Source: Paracoccaceae bacterium (GTDB lineage Bacteria; Pseudomonadota; Alphaproteobacteria; Rhodobacterales; Rhodobacteraceae). Taken from it: a DNA stretch of 9,137 nt. Below, one piece after another: positions 1-7,100 of this stretch; within the stretch, counting starts at the first letter, position 1, and each line of letters begins with the position of its first letter. The stretch is from positions 1 through 9,137 of the forward strand of contig SKWJ01000385.1 of the NCBI GenBank assembly GCA_007128995.1, in the 5' to 3' direction. A program made the position numbers and the translations under genes. The notes beneath the pieces were generated by a model. The model searched no databases. It was not told where the DNA came from and was given only the letters and a program-made list of their open reading frames with translations.

Positions 1-166
1 TCACCGCAAGCACCATCCCGGCAACACCCGTCCCGAGGACTGCCATGACGACATGATCGCGGATATAAGTCGCTTTGTCGGAACGGATGTCGCGCAGTTT
101 CTTTTCGTCCGGGTCAGGTTGAAAGTCCGTTTCGGCTAGGCGGCTTTCACGAATTTCTTCAGACAT
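1..166 (-). CDS. Small membrane protein, unidentified (partial, C-terminus outside the window)
   Basis: The reading frame starts with ATG at 166-164 and stays open to the window edge, giving 55 residues. The first 36 residues are hydrophilic and charged (starting [10 protein letters not shown], with a DPDEKK stretch). They are followed by a hydrophobic stretch from about residue 38 ([18 protein letters not shown]) that looks like a membrane segment and is cut by the window end. There is no signal peptidase site, so I expect a cytoplasmic N-terminus and an inner-membrane anchor. The start is supported by a GAGG Shine-Dalgarno element at 176-173, six bases ahead of the ATG and inside the end of pyrB, and by the ATGTCTGA overlap with the pyrB stop. 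That arrangement suggests translational coupling and cotranscription. I do not recognise the family and assign no function; the link with pyrimidine synthesis is positional only. Confidence 0.7.
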   Translation of the reverse strand, partial: MSEEIRESRLAETDFQPDPDEKKLRDIRSDKATYIRDHVVMAVLGTGVAGMVLAV

Positions 167-1127
167 TTGCAGCCTCGCGCAGGCGGGCCCGCTCGCGCGA
201 GCGGCGCAGATTCTGGGCCAGCAGGTCCATAGCGGCCATGCGCACGGCCACCCCCATCTCGACCTGTTCCTGAATGACCGAACGGTTGATGTCATCGGCG
301 ATCGCACCGTCAATCTCGACACCGCGATTCATCGGCCCCGGATGCATGACGATTGCATCCTCTTTCGCGAAGGCCAGCTTCTCTGCATCCAGTCCATAAC
401 GGTGGAAATACTCGCGCTCGGAAGGAACAAACCCTCCATCCATCCGCTCGCGCTGCAGGCGCAGCATCATGACGACATCTGCACCTTCCAGCCCTGCGCG
501 CATGTCGTCGAAAACCTCGACGCCAAACTCCTCGATCCCTTTGGGCATCAGGGTCGGGGGGCCGACAAGCCGCACGCGGTTTTCCATCTTGTTCAGAAGC
601 AGAAGGTTTGACCGCGCGACCCGGCTATGCGCGATGTCACCGCAGATCGCCACGCTCAGGCGGTGCAGGCGCCCTTTCTTGCGACGGATCGTCAGAGCGT
701 CGAGCAGCGCTTGCGTCGGGTGTTCGTGCTTGCCGTCGCCCGCATTCAGCACCGCACAATTCACCTTTTCGGCCAGCAGGTTGACCGCCCCCGACGCACC
801 ATGCCGCACCACCAGAAGGTCAGGGTGCATGGCGTTCAGCGTCAAAGCAGTATCGATCAGCGTTTCACCCTTCTTGACGCTGGAATGGGCGACAGACATG
901 TTCATGACATCCGCGCCCAACCGTTTCCCGGCCAATTCAAAGCTCGCCTGCGTCCGGGTAGAGGCCTCGAAGAACATGTTGATCTGCGTCATCCCTTCCA
1001 GCGCAGTGCCATGCTTTTCAGTCGAACGGTTCAGCGCAACATATTCTTCTGAAAGATCGAGCAGGGTTGTGATCTCGGCCTGGCTCAGCGGCTCGATGCC
1101 CAGAAGATGGTCCTGTGTGAAACGCAT
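159..1127 (-). CDS. pyrB: Aspartate carbamoyltransferase, catalytic subunit
   Basis: PyrB condenses carbamoyl phosphate with L-aspartate to N-carbamoyl-L-aspartate, the committed step of de novo pyrimidine synthesis in the cytoplasm. With the ATG at 1127 the protein has 322 residues, normal for the family. The carbamoyl-phosphate loop STRT lies at residues 56-59, the active-site lysine motif SSVKKGET at about 82-89, HPTQALLD at 136-143, the HSRVARS segment at about 167-173, the aspartate-loop arginines around LRLQRER (222-228), and [12 protein letters not shown] at 262-273. All key residues appear intact. An in-frame GTG at 1148 would add seven residues, but known PyrB proteins begin close to the MRFTQ start and the G-rich stretch just upstream can serve as a weak ribosome site. 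The regulatory subunit PyrI is not in the window. A likely sigma-70 promoter lies at 1166-1194, and the stop overlaps the next minus-strand gene. Confidence 0.96.
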   Translation of the reverse strand: MRFTQDHLLGIEPLSQAEITTLLDLSEEYVALNRSTEKHGTALEGMTQINMFFEASTRTQASFELAGKRLGADVMNMSVAHSSVKKGETLIDTALTLNAMHPDLLVVRHGASGAVNLLAEKVNCAVLNAGDGKHEHPTQALLDALTIRRKKGRLHRLSVAICGDIAHSRVARSNLLLLNKMENRVRLVGPPTLMPKGIEEFGVEVFDDMRAGLEGADVVMMLRLQRERMDGGFVPSEREYFHRYGLDAEKLAFAKEDAIVMHPGPMNRGVEIDGAIADDINRSVIQEQVEMGVAVRMAAMDLLAQNLRRSRERARLREAANV

Positions 1128-1165
1128 GAGCCCCCGATTTCCGGCCACGCTGAGCGGCCACGCCC

Positions 1166-1194
1166 CTTATAGAAACCAGCACCCGAGACGACAA
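1166..1194 (-). promoter_or_regulatory. Predicted sigma-70 promoter of pyrB
   Basis: Read on the minus strand, a -35 element TTGTCG (1194-1189) is separated by exactly 17 bases from a -10 element TATAAG (1171-1166). Four of six and five of six bases match the TTGACA/TATAAT consensus. Transcription would begin near 1159, giving a leader of about 32 nt before the pyrB ATG at 1127. Such a leader is too short for a classical pyrimidine attenuator, so I see no attenuation structure here. This is a match to consensus only; no transcript evidence is available. Confidence 0.6.
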
Positions 1195-1227
1195 GGCCGC
1201 TTTACCCCGCGCAAGGCCCGCATTACC
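1192..1227. repeat. Imperfect direct repeat in the pyrB/udg divergent intergenic region
   Basis: The 15-base unit CAAGGCCGCTTTACC (1192-1206) recurs as CAAGGCCCGCATTACC (1212-1227), with one inserted C and one T-to-A change. The two copies start 20 bases apart, about two helical turns. The first copy touches the -35 box of the pyrB promoter and the second lies just before the uracil-DNA glycosylase start. It could be a pair of regulator sites or a chance or duplication remnant. Confidence 0.4.
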
Positions 1228-1235
1228 TTGTAGCC

Positions 1236-2036
1236 ATGATCGCTTCGTGGGACACAGATTGGGAAATGGCGCGGGCCTGTCTTGCCTGGCAGGTCGAATT
1301 GGGCGCAGATGAGGCAATCTGCGACGAACCTGTAAACAGATATGCGCTGGAAAATTCGCCAAAGCCCCGCCTGAATGACAAGGCTACACCGGCAAAGGTC
1401 GATTCTGCCGCCGAGAAACCTGCAACCGATCCGGTTCAGGACGCTCGAACGATGGCACAGGCGTCTGGTGATCTTGCTGCGCTTGAAGCTGCGATGGCGG
1501 CATTCCCGCATTGCGAGTTGCGTCAGGGCGCGCGCAATCTGGTCTTTTCTGACGGGCAACCCAACGCCCGGATCATGATCATCGGCGAAGCGCCGGGCCG
1601 CGAAGAGGATCTTCAGGCGAAGCCCTTTGTCGGGGAAGCAGGCCAGCTTCTGAACCGTATGTTTGCCGCGATCGGCATTGGGCGCGACTCGCCCAACTCT
1701 GATCGGGCGCTGTATATCACAAATATCCTGCCATGGCGGCCGCCTCAGAACCGCGACCCTTCGGCCGAAGAACGCGCCATGTTTCGCCCGTTTGTCTTGC
1801 GCCATATATCTTTGGTCGACCCGGATATCGTGATTCTCATGGGCCGTGTCTCGGCCAGCACATTGCTGGAAACCTCTGAGGGGATTACCCGGATCCGTGG
1901 GCAATGGCACGAGCTTGACGGTCGGCCAGCGCTGCCGATGCTGCACCCGGCTTATCTGTTGCGCAACCCCGCCGCGAAGCGCGAAGCATGGGCTGATCTT
2001 CTGGAGCTTCAAGCCAAACTCAGGACCTTGCCATGA
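1236..2036 (+). CDS. Uracil-DNA glycosylase, family 4-like, lacking most iron-sulfur cysteines
   Basis: This enzyme is predicted to remove uracil from DNA, arising by cytosine deamination or dUMP incorporation, and so to start base-excision repair. The protein has 266 residues. About 85 poorly conserved N-terminal residues, including a Trp-rich segment and a charged linker, precede the catalytic fold at about 90-262. Visible motifs are GEAPGREED at 117-125 (motif A), PFVGEAGQLLNRM at about 130-142, ITNILPWRPPQNRDP at 161-175 and HPAYLLRNP at 237-245 (motif B with its histidine). Classical family-4 enzymes bind a [4Fe-4S] cluster with four cysteines. Here only C93 (in PHCELRQ) remains at such a site: the second CxxC position is Arg, and the cysteines expected near the PPxNR motif and in the following helix are Trp167 and Phe183. 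No Shine-Dalgarno element is evident before the ATG. The stop overlaps the moaB start (ATGA), implying cotranscription. Confidence 0.92.
   Translation: MIASWDTDWEMARACLAWQVELGADEAICDEPVNRYALENSPKPRLNDKATPAKVDSAAEKPATDPVQDARTMAQASGDLAALEAAMAAFPHCELRQGARNLVFSDGQPNARIMIIGEAPGREEDLQAKPFVGEAGQLLNRMFAAIGIGRDSPNSDRALYITNILPWRPPQNRDPSAEERAMFRPFVLRHISLVDPDIVILMGRVSASTLLETSEGITRIRGQWHELDGRPALPMLHPAYLLRNPAAKREAWADLLELQAKLRTLP
2022..2025 (+). promoter_or_regulatory. Ribosome binding site of moaB
   Basis: AGGA lies seven bases before the ATG at 2033, inside the last codons of the uracil-DNA glycosylase gene. It supports the overlapping ATGA start over later in-frame alternatives. Confidence 0.6.
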
Positions 2037-2575
2037 CCCGTCTGGACGAAACGAAAGACTTCATCCCGGTGCGCTTCGCGGTGCTGACGGTTTCGGATAC
2101 CCGTGGTGCGGGCGATGACCGGTCTGGCGACACTCTTGCCGCGCGGATCGAAGCGGAAGGCCATGCACTTGCCGCGCGCGACATCGTCCGGGACGAGCGT
2201 GACCAGATTGCGGCAAAGCTGCGCGACTGGTGTGCGGAGCCTGAAATTGACGTGATCCTGACAACAGGGGGTACCGGGCTTACCGGGCGCGATGTCACTG
2301 TCGAGGCGCATAGGGACGTTTATGAGAAGGAAATCGAGGCGTTCGGAACAATTTTCACCATTGTCTCGATGAAGAAGATCGGGACTTCGGCGATACAGTC
2401 GCGCGCCTGTGCCGGCGTCGCGCATGGAACATATCTGTTTGCGTTGCCCGGTTCTCCGGGGGCATGCAAGGATGCTTGGGATGAAATTCTCAAGCCTCAG
2501 TTCGACTACCGCCACCGCCCATGTAACTTTGTCGAGATTTTTCCAAGACTCGACGAACATTTGCGACGGAAGTAA
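2033..2575 (+). CDS. moaB: Molybdenum cofactor biosynthesis protein MoaB (molybdopterin adenylyltransferase family)
   Basis: Proteins of the MoaB/MogA fold bind molybdopterin, and the active members adenylate it before molybdate insertion. The 180-residue protein is a single cytoplasmic domain. It shows the N-terminal strand and SDTRG turn (FAVLTVSDTRG, 15-25), the signature TTGGTGLTGRD (77-87), the IGTSAIQSRA segment (116-125), and the ALPGSPGA loop (137-144) followed by KDAWDEIL. The C-terminal YRHRPCNFVEIFPRL tail (159-172) is typical of MoaB proteins in alphaproteobacteria as I recall them. A minor departure is DVTVEA (87-92), where a proline is usual (DVTPEA). The start overlaps the uracil-DNA glycosylase stop as ATGA and has its own AGGA site. 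No other molybdenum cofactor gene lies in the window. Whether this protein adenylates molybdopterin itself or is a paralogue of MogA cannot be decided here. Confidence 0.93.
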   Translation: MTRLDETKDFIPVRFAVLTVSDTRGAGDDRSGDTLAARIEAEGHALAARDIVRDERDQIAAKLRDWCAEPEIDVILTTGGTGLTGRDVTVEAHRDVYEKEIEAFGTIFTIVSMKKIGTSAIQSRACAGVAHGTYLFALPGSPGACKDAWDEILKPQFDYRHRPCNFVEIFPRLDEHLRRK

Positions 2576-2604
2576 CGCGGTATAACGTACAATGTCTGTG
2601 AACC

Positions 2605-2621
2605 GGCGCAGCACCTGCGCC
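2605..2621 (+). promoter_or_regulatory. Hairpin between moaB and the efflux genes (weak terminator or operator)
   Basis: A perfect 7-bp inverted repeat, GGCGCAG (2605-2611) and CTGCGCC (2615-2621), surrounds a CAC loop. It sits 30 bases after the moaB stop and 39 bases before the adaptor start. No run of T follows directly; the first TTTT comes about 18 bases later, so a standard intrinsic terminator is not convincing. As DNA it could equally be an operator half-site pair controlling the efflux genes. TACAAT at 2588-2593 resembles a -10 box, but I find no -35 at a proper distance. Confidence 0.4.
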
Positions 2622-2650
2622 ATAAAGGCTTTAATGCGTTTTCTTGAACC

Positions 2651-2654
2651 GGAG
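2651..2654 (+). promoter_or_regulatory. Ribosome binding site of the RND adaptor gene
   Basis: GGAG lies five bases ahead of the ATG at 2660. It agrees with the start that gives a complete N-terminal membrane anchor. Confidence 0.6.
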
Positions 2655-2659
2655 CACCC

Positions 2660-4141
2660 ATGCGCTTTCTGACCCGTAGCCTGATCGCGCTTTTGCTTGC
2701 CGCATTGTCTTTGGCGGCGCTCGGTTATGCGGGCTATACGCTTGTTGCGGCAATAGAGGTCCGGAACGCGGCGCCAGATGGCGTGTCCGGCCAGGGCGCG
2801 CGTGAGCGGATGTTTACTGTCCGTGCCCTGGCAGTAACCCCGACAGAAGTGACGCCGACGCTCGCCGCCTTCGGCGAAGTGCGCGCGCGCCGCGCGCTTG
2901 AATTGCGCGCGCCGGTTGGTGGCACCGTGCTTGAAGTTGCGTCCGGCTTCGAGGATGGCGCCGAGGTCAGCGCAGGGCAGTTCCTGTTCCGGGTCGATCC
3001 GGCCGATGCTGAATCGGCACGCGCGTTTGCGCTTGCCGATCTCGAACGTGCCGAAGCCGAGTTGCGCGATGCGACGCGCGCCCTCGGGTTGGCGGCGGAA
3101 GATGTCGCTGCCGCGACTGTGCAATTCGAGCTGCGCTCACGCGCTCTTGAACGGCGCAAAGGGCTTGCCGAGCGCGGGGTGACAACCGAAGCCGCGCTGG
3201 AAGAGGCGGAGCTTGCCGTGTCTTCGGCCAGTCAGGCCCTTGTCAGCCGACGGCAAGCCGAAGCGCAGGCTGAAGCGCGCCGCGATCAGGCCGAGAGTGC
3301 TTTGGAGCGGCAACGAATTTCACTCGCCGAAGCTGAACGGCGCCTTGCCGATACACGCGTCTATGCCAGCTTCAGCGGTACGCTTGCAGATGTGGCTCTC
3401 GTGGAAGGGGGGATCATCAACACTCAGGATCAGCTTGCACGGATCATTGACCCTGAACAGCTGGAAGTGTCGGTGCGCGTCTCGACCGCGCAGTATCTGA
3501 GGCTGATTGATGATGCAGGGCGACTGGTCAGCGCTGAAGCCGAGGTCGCGCTTGCCGTGGCAGGCTTCGAGATAACGTCGCCGGGCAGTATTCTGCGGGC
3601 TTCGGCGACGGTCGAGCAGGGCCAGAGCGGTCGGCGGCTGTTTGTGGAACTGTCCGCGCCCCGTGGCTTCCGGCCCGGAGATTTTGTGACAGTGCGGCTG
3701 AAAGAACCCGCCTTGCAAGATGTCGCCTTGCTGCCTGCGTCAGCCGTTAACCCAGCAGGCAATGTCTTGATCATAAACGAGGATAACCGGCTTGAAGCCG
3801 CGCCGGTCACTGTCGTGCGGCGTCAGGGCGATCAAGTGATTGTTGAAGCCCGCGCATTGGCCGGGCGTGATATCGTGCGTGAGATAGGGCCAAACCTTGG
3901 CGCTGGCATCCTTGTGCGTCCGCAACGCGAAACCTCTGCTGGCGAGGTCGTGCCAGACACTCCGGAAATGGTGACGCTGGATCCCGAGAGACGGGCGCGG
4001 CTGATTGCGCAGGTCGAAAGCAATGTCCGAATGCCTGAGCAAGTCCGCGCGCGGATGCTTGCTCAGTTGTCGGAAGAGGCGATCCCGGCGTCCATGCTGG
4101 AGAGGCTGGAAAACGGGGCGGGTCGTCCGCAAGGAGGGTGA
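2660..4141 (+). CDS. RND efflux periplasmic adaptor (HlyD/AcrA-type membrane fusion protein)
   Basis: The 493-residue protein is the predicted periplasmic link between the RND permease encoded next and an outer-membrane channel. Residues 6-31 form one hydrophobic anchor. The protein contains no cysteine, so it is not a lipoprotein and is probably held by an uncleaved N-terminal helix. The first lipoyl half is about 72-114 (AFGEVRARRALELRAPVGG onward). A long Ala/Glu/Arg-rich coiled-coil hairpin spans about 115-232, the second lipoyl half (DTRVYASFSGTL onward) about 231-268, the beta-barrel about 269-350 and the membrane-proximal domain about 352-420. An additional charged, helix-prone tail occupies about 436-485 (LDPERRARLIAQVES start) and is not part of the AcrA core. 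Gene order and a 3-nt gap to the permease mark one operon. Substrate cannot be inferred. Confidence 0.92.
   Translation: MRFLTRSLIALLLAALSLAALGYAGYTLVAAIEVRNAAPDGVSGQGARERMFTVRALAVTPTEVTPTLAAFGEVRARRALELRAPVGGTVLEVASGFEDGAEVSAGQFLFRVDPADAESARAFALADLERAEAELRDATRALGLAAEDVAAATVQFELRSRALERRKGLAERGVTTEAALEEAELAVSSASQALVSRRQAEAQAEARRDQAESALERQRISLAEAERRLADTRVYASFSGTLADVALVEGGIINTQDQLARIIDPEQLEVSVRVSTAQYLRLIDDAGRLVSAEAEVALAVAGFEITSPGSILRASATVEQGQSGRRLFVELSAPRGFRPGDFVTVRLKEPALQDVALLPASAVNPAGNVLIINEDNRLEAAPVTVVRRQGDQVIVEARALAGRDIVREIGPNLGAGILVRPQRETSAGEVVPDTPEMVTLDPERRARLIAQVESNVRMPEQVRARMLAQLSEEAIPASMLERLENGAGRPQGG
4131..4137 (+). promoter_or_regulatory. Strong ribosome binding site of the RND permease gene
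   Basis: AAGGAGG is a full anti-Shine-Dalgarno match, seven bases ahead of the ATG at 4145 and embedded in the last codons of the adaptor gene. It fixes the permease start and suggests that the permease is translated strongly from the shared transcript. Confidence 0.85.
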
Positions 4142-4144
4142 CGG

Positions 4145-7100
4145 ATGGCGTTTCCGAGCCGCGCAAAGAAACAGCTGTCCGTTCAGGCACTGGGTCTGTT
4201 TCGATATTTCACCCGCCACAAGACGGCAGCCAACCTGCTTCTGGTGGTGATGCTGGTGGCCGGTCTTGCGGCCATCCCACAGATGCGCGCGCAGTTCTTC
4301 CCGGATGTCGTGGTCGATAATATCACCGTCGATATTCGCTGGTCGGGGGCTGGTGCGGAAGATATCGACCGGGGGATCATCCAGTTGGTCGGCCCGACCT
4401 TGCAAGCGGTTGACGGCGTGACCCAGGTCACGGCTCAGGCCCGCGAAGGGCGTGGCAGTTTCACCCTCGAATTCGAGACAGGCTGGGACATGTCGCGCGC
4501 CAATGCCGATGTGCAATCTGCGCTCGATCTTGTCTCGGCGCTGCCGGAAGACGCAGAAGAGCCGACGACGCGCCGCTCGAACTGGGGCGATCGGGTGACG
4601 AATGTTGTCGTGACCGGCCCCGTTGCCGTTGAACAGCTTGCGCGCTTTGCAGATGAATTTGCAGCGCGGCTTTACAATGCGGGCATAACCCGGACAACGA
4701 TCCGCGGTGTTGCCAGTGCAGAGGTGATGGTTGAAGTCCCAACGCGCAATCTGATCGAGCATGATCTTTCCATGTCCGAGATTGCCCAGGCCATCCGGAC
4801 GGCAGTCAACACAGACCCGTCTGGAGAAGTTTCTTCGGGGATATCCCGCGTGCGCACTGGCGTGGAACGCCGCAGCGCTGAACAGGTTGCCGAAATTGCC
4901 TTGCGCAGTCGCCCGGATGGGACGGTGCTGCGCATCGGAGATGTGGCCGATATCCGCGAAGGCGGCATTGATCGTGACCGGGCGTTCTGGGTCGGCGATG
5001 ATCCGGCAATCTCGTTGAGGGTGGACCGTTCCGAGCGTGGTGACGCCATTGCCATACAGGATCAGGTTCAGGCCATTGCCGATGCGATGAGCCGGGATCT
5101 GCCAGCCGGAACGCGGATCGAGCTTGTCTCGACGCGGGCGGAATTCATTTCAGGCCGGATCGCGATCCTTGTGAAAAATGGCCTGATGGGGCTTGGGCTG
5201 GTGGTGGTGCTTCTGTTCCTGTTCCTGAACGCGCGCACGGCATTCTGGGTCGCGGCGGGTATTCCTGCGGCCATGCTGGCTGCAATCGCGGTCATGTATC
5301 TCATGGGGCTGAGCTTCAACATGATCTCGCTTTTTGCCTTGATCATCACCCTGGGGATCGTGGTCGATGACGCCATTGTGGTGGGCGAGCATGCCGATTA
5401 CCGCGCGCGCGAACTGGGAGAGAGCCCCGCAGAGGCCGCCGAGAATGCCGCAACCCGGATGGCACAACCCGTCTTCGCCGCAACCATCACCACGATCCTT
5501 GCCTTTGGCGCGCTGATCCTTGTCGGGGGGCGCTTTGGCACACTGATCGCGGATATTCCGCTGACTGTCATTGCCGTGCTGATCGCGTCGCTGGTCGAGT
5601 GCTTTCTGATCCTGCCCAACCACATGTATCATGCCATTGCCAGCGGGCTTAAAGAGCGTTGGTACGACTGGCCGTCGCGTCAGGTCAATCGCGGCTTCCA
5701 ATGGGCACGAGAGCAAGCGTTCCGCCCGATGATGAAGCTGGTCATTGCAGCGCGCTATCCCGTCGTTGCCTGTCTTGTCGCGCTGCTTGCAATTCAGGTT
5801 GCAAATCTGGTGCGCGGTGACTTGCCGTTTCGGTTCTTCAACGCGCCCGAACAGGGATCGATCACCGGCAATATCGTCATGACCGATGGCGCTACACGGG
5901 CCGATACGCGCGACATGCTGCGCGAATTGCAGCGTGCCACTGACGCACTCGCGGCGCGGATGGACGCGGAAAGTGGCATGAACCCGGTTATCCATACCAT
6001 GACGGAACTGGGCGGCAATGCCGGGCGTGCGCTGGCTTCCGCAGAAAACAAGGATGGCGACCTTCTTGGGGCAATCTCGATTGATCTGGTGGATGCGGAT
6101 CTGCGCAACCTCTCGTCCTTTGCCTTCGCCTCTGCGCTGCAAGACGAGGTGCGGCCCCATCCCCGACTGGAGGAATTCAGCTTCCGGTCATGGGGCAGCG
6201 GTCCGGGCGGCGACAGTTTGTCGGTCGAACTCAGCGGAAGTGATTCCGAAACCCTGAAAGCGGCATCGGATGCGTTGCGCGCAGCCCTTGCCCCCTTCCC
6301 CGAGATTACCGGCCTTGAGGACAATCTGCCCTATGACAAACAGGAATTGTTGCTGCAGCTGACCCCTCAGGGGCATGCGCTGGGCTTTACGGTCGACGCG
6401 CTGTCACGTGACCTGCGCAACCGGCTTTCGGGCATAGAAGCGGCGACATTTCCGGACGGGTTGAGAACGGGGCGGATACGGGTTGAGGTTCCGCAAGCCG
6501 AGCGCGCGTCCGATTTTCTGGACAGCATGATGATGCGCACCGGAACCGGAGCCTTCGTGCCGTTGGGGGATGTTGTTTCCGTGACAGAACGGCAGGGATT
6601 CTCCAGTATCCGCCGCGAAAATGGTTTGCGTGTGGTGACTGTCAGCGGGGAACTCTCGGAAGATGATCCGGCCCGTGCGCGCGAGGTGACACGTCTGCTG
6701 ACGGAAACGATCCTGCCTGATCTGGAGGCCGATTTCGGAATTGCCACCCGGCTGTCGGGTCAGGCCGAGCAGGAGCGCGAATTCCTGAATGATGCTGTCA
6801 TCGGTGTCGGGCTGTGCCTGATCCTGATCTACCTGACCCTCGCCTGGGTCTTTTCCAGCTGGCTGCGGCCACTTGTGGTGATGGCTGTCATCCCGTTCGG
6901 CCTGATCGGCGTGATCCATGGCCATATCAGCTGGAATGTCGCGATGTCGATGTTCTCGATCGTCGGGATCATGGGCATGATCGGGATCATCATAAACGAC
7001 TCTATCGTGCTGGTGACGACTGTCGATCAATATGCGCGCGATCGGGGATTGATCCCTTCGATAATTGACGCGACATGCGACAGGCTGCGCCCGGTTCTTC

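Noticed and set aside
1128..1148. GTG start at 1148 for pyrB, seven codons upstream
   Set aside because: Family proteins start near MRFTQ as I recall them, and the promoter at 1166-1194 gives a more natural leader for the ATG at 1127. The GTG remains possible but less likely.
469..1233. Long open frame on the plus strand opposite pyrB
   Set aside because: It is antisense to a PyrB gene with every active-site motif. The translation is Arg/Ser-rich with no recognisable domain, as expected for the opposite strand of GC-rich codons.
1167..2012. 281-codon minus-strand frame opposite the uracil-DNA glycosylase gene
   Set aside because: The plus strand encodes a clear glycosylase with motifs in order. 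The antisense product has no family features and no good start context.
2588..2593. TACAAT as the -10 box of the efflux operon
   Set aside because: The only upstream -35-like sequence, TTGCGA at 2561-2566, is 21 bases away, too far for sigma-70; TATAAC at 2581-2586 would be too close at 14.
2009..3124. 371-codon minus-strand frame opposite moaB and the adaptor gene
   Set aside because: It spans two well-supported genes and the gap between them. Its composition is shadow-like (many Arg, Gly, His), with no domain.
3740..4762. 340-codon minus-strand frame across the adaptor/permease junction
   Set aside because: It is antisense to the strong AAGGAGG site and both coding regions, and the His/Arg-rich translation has no recognisable motif.
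5150..6160. 336-codon minus-strand frame inside the permease gene
   Set aside because: It is antisense to the TM2-TM7 region of the permease; the hydrophobic codons there read as His/Asp/Gln-rich shadow sequence on the other strand.
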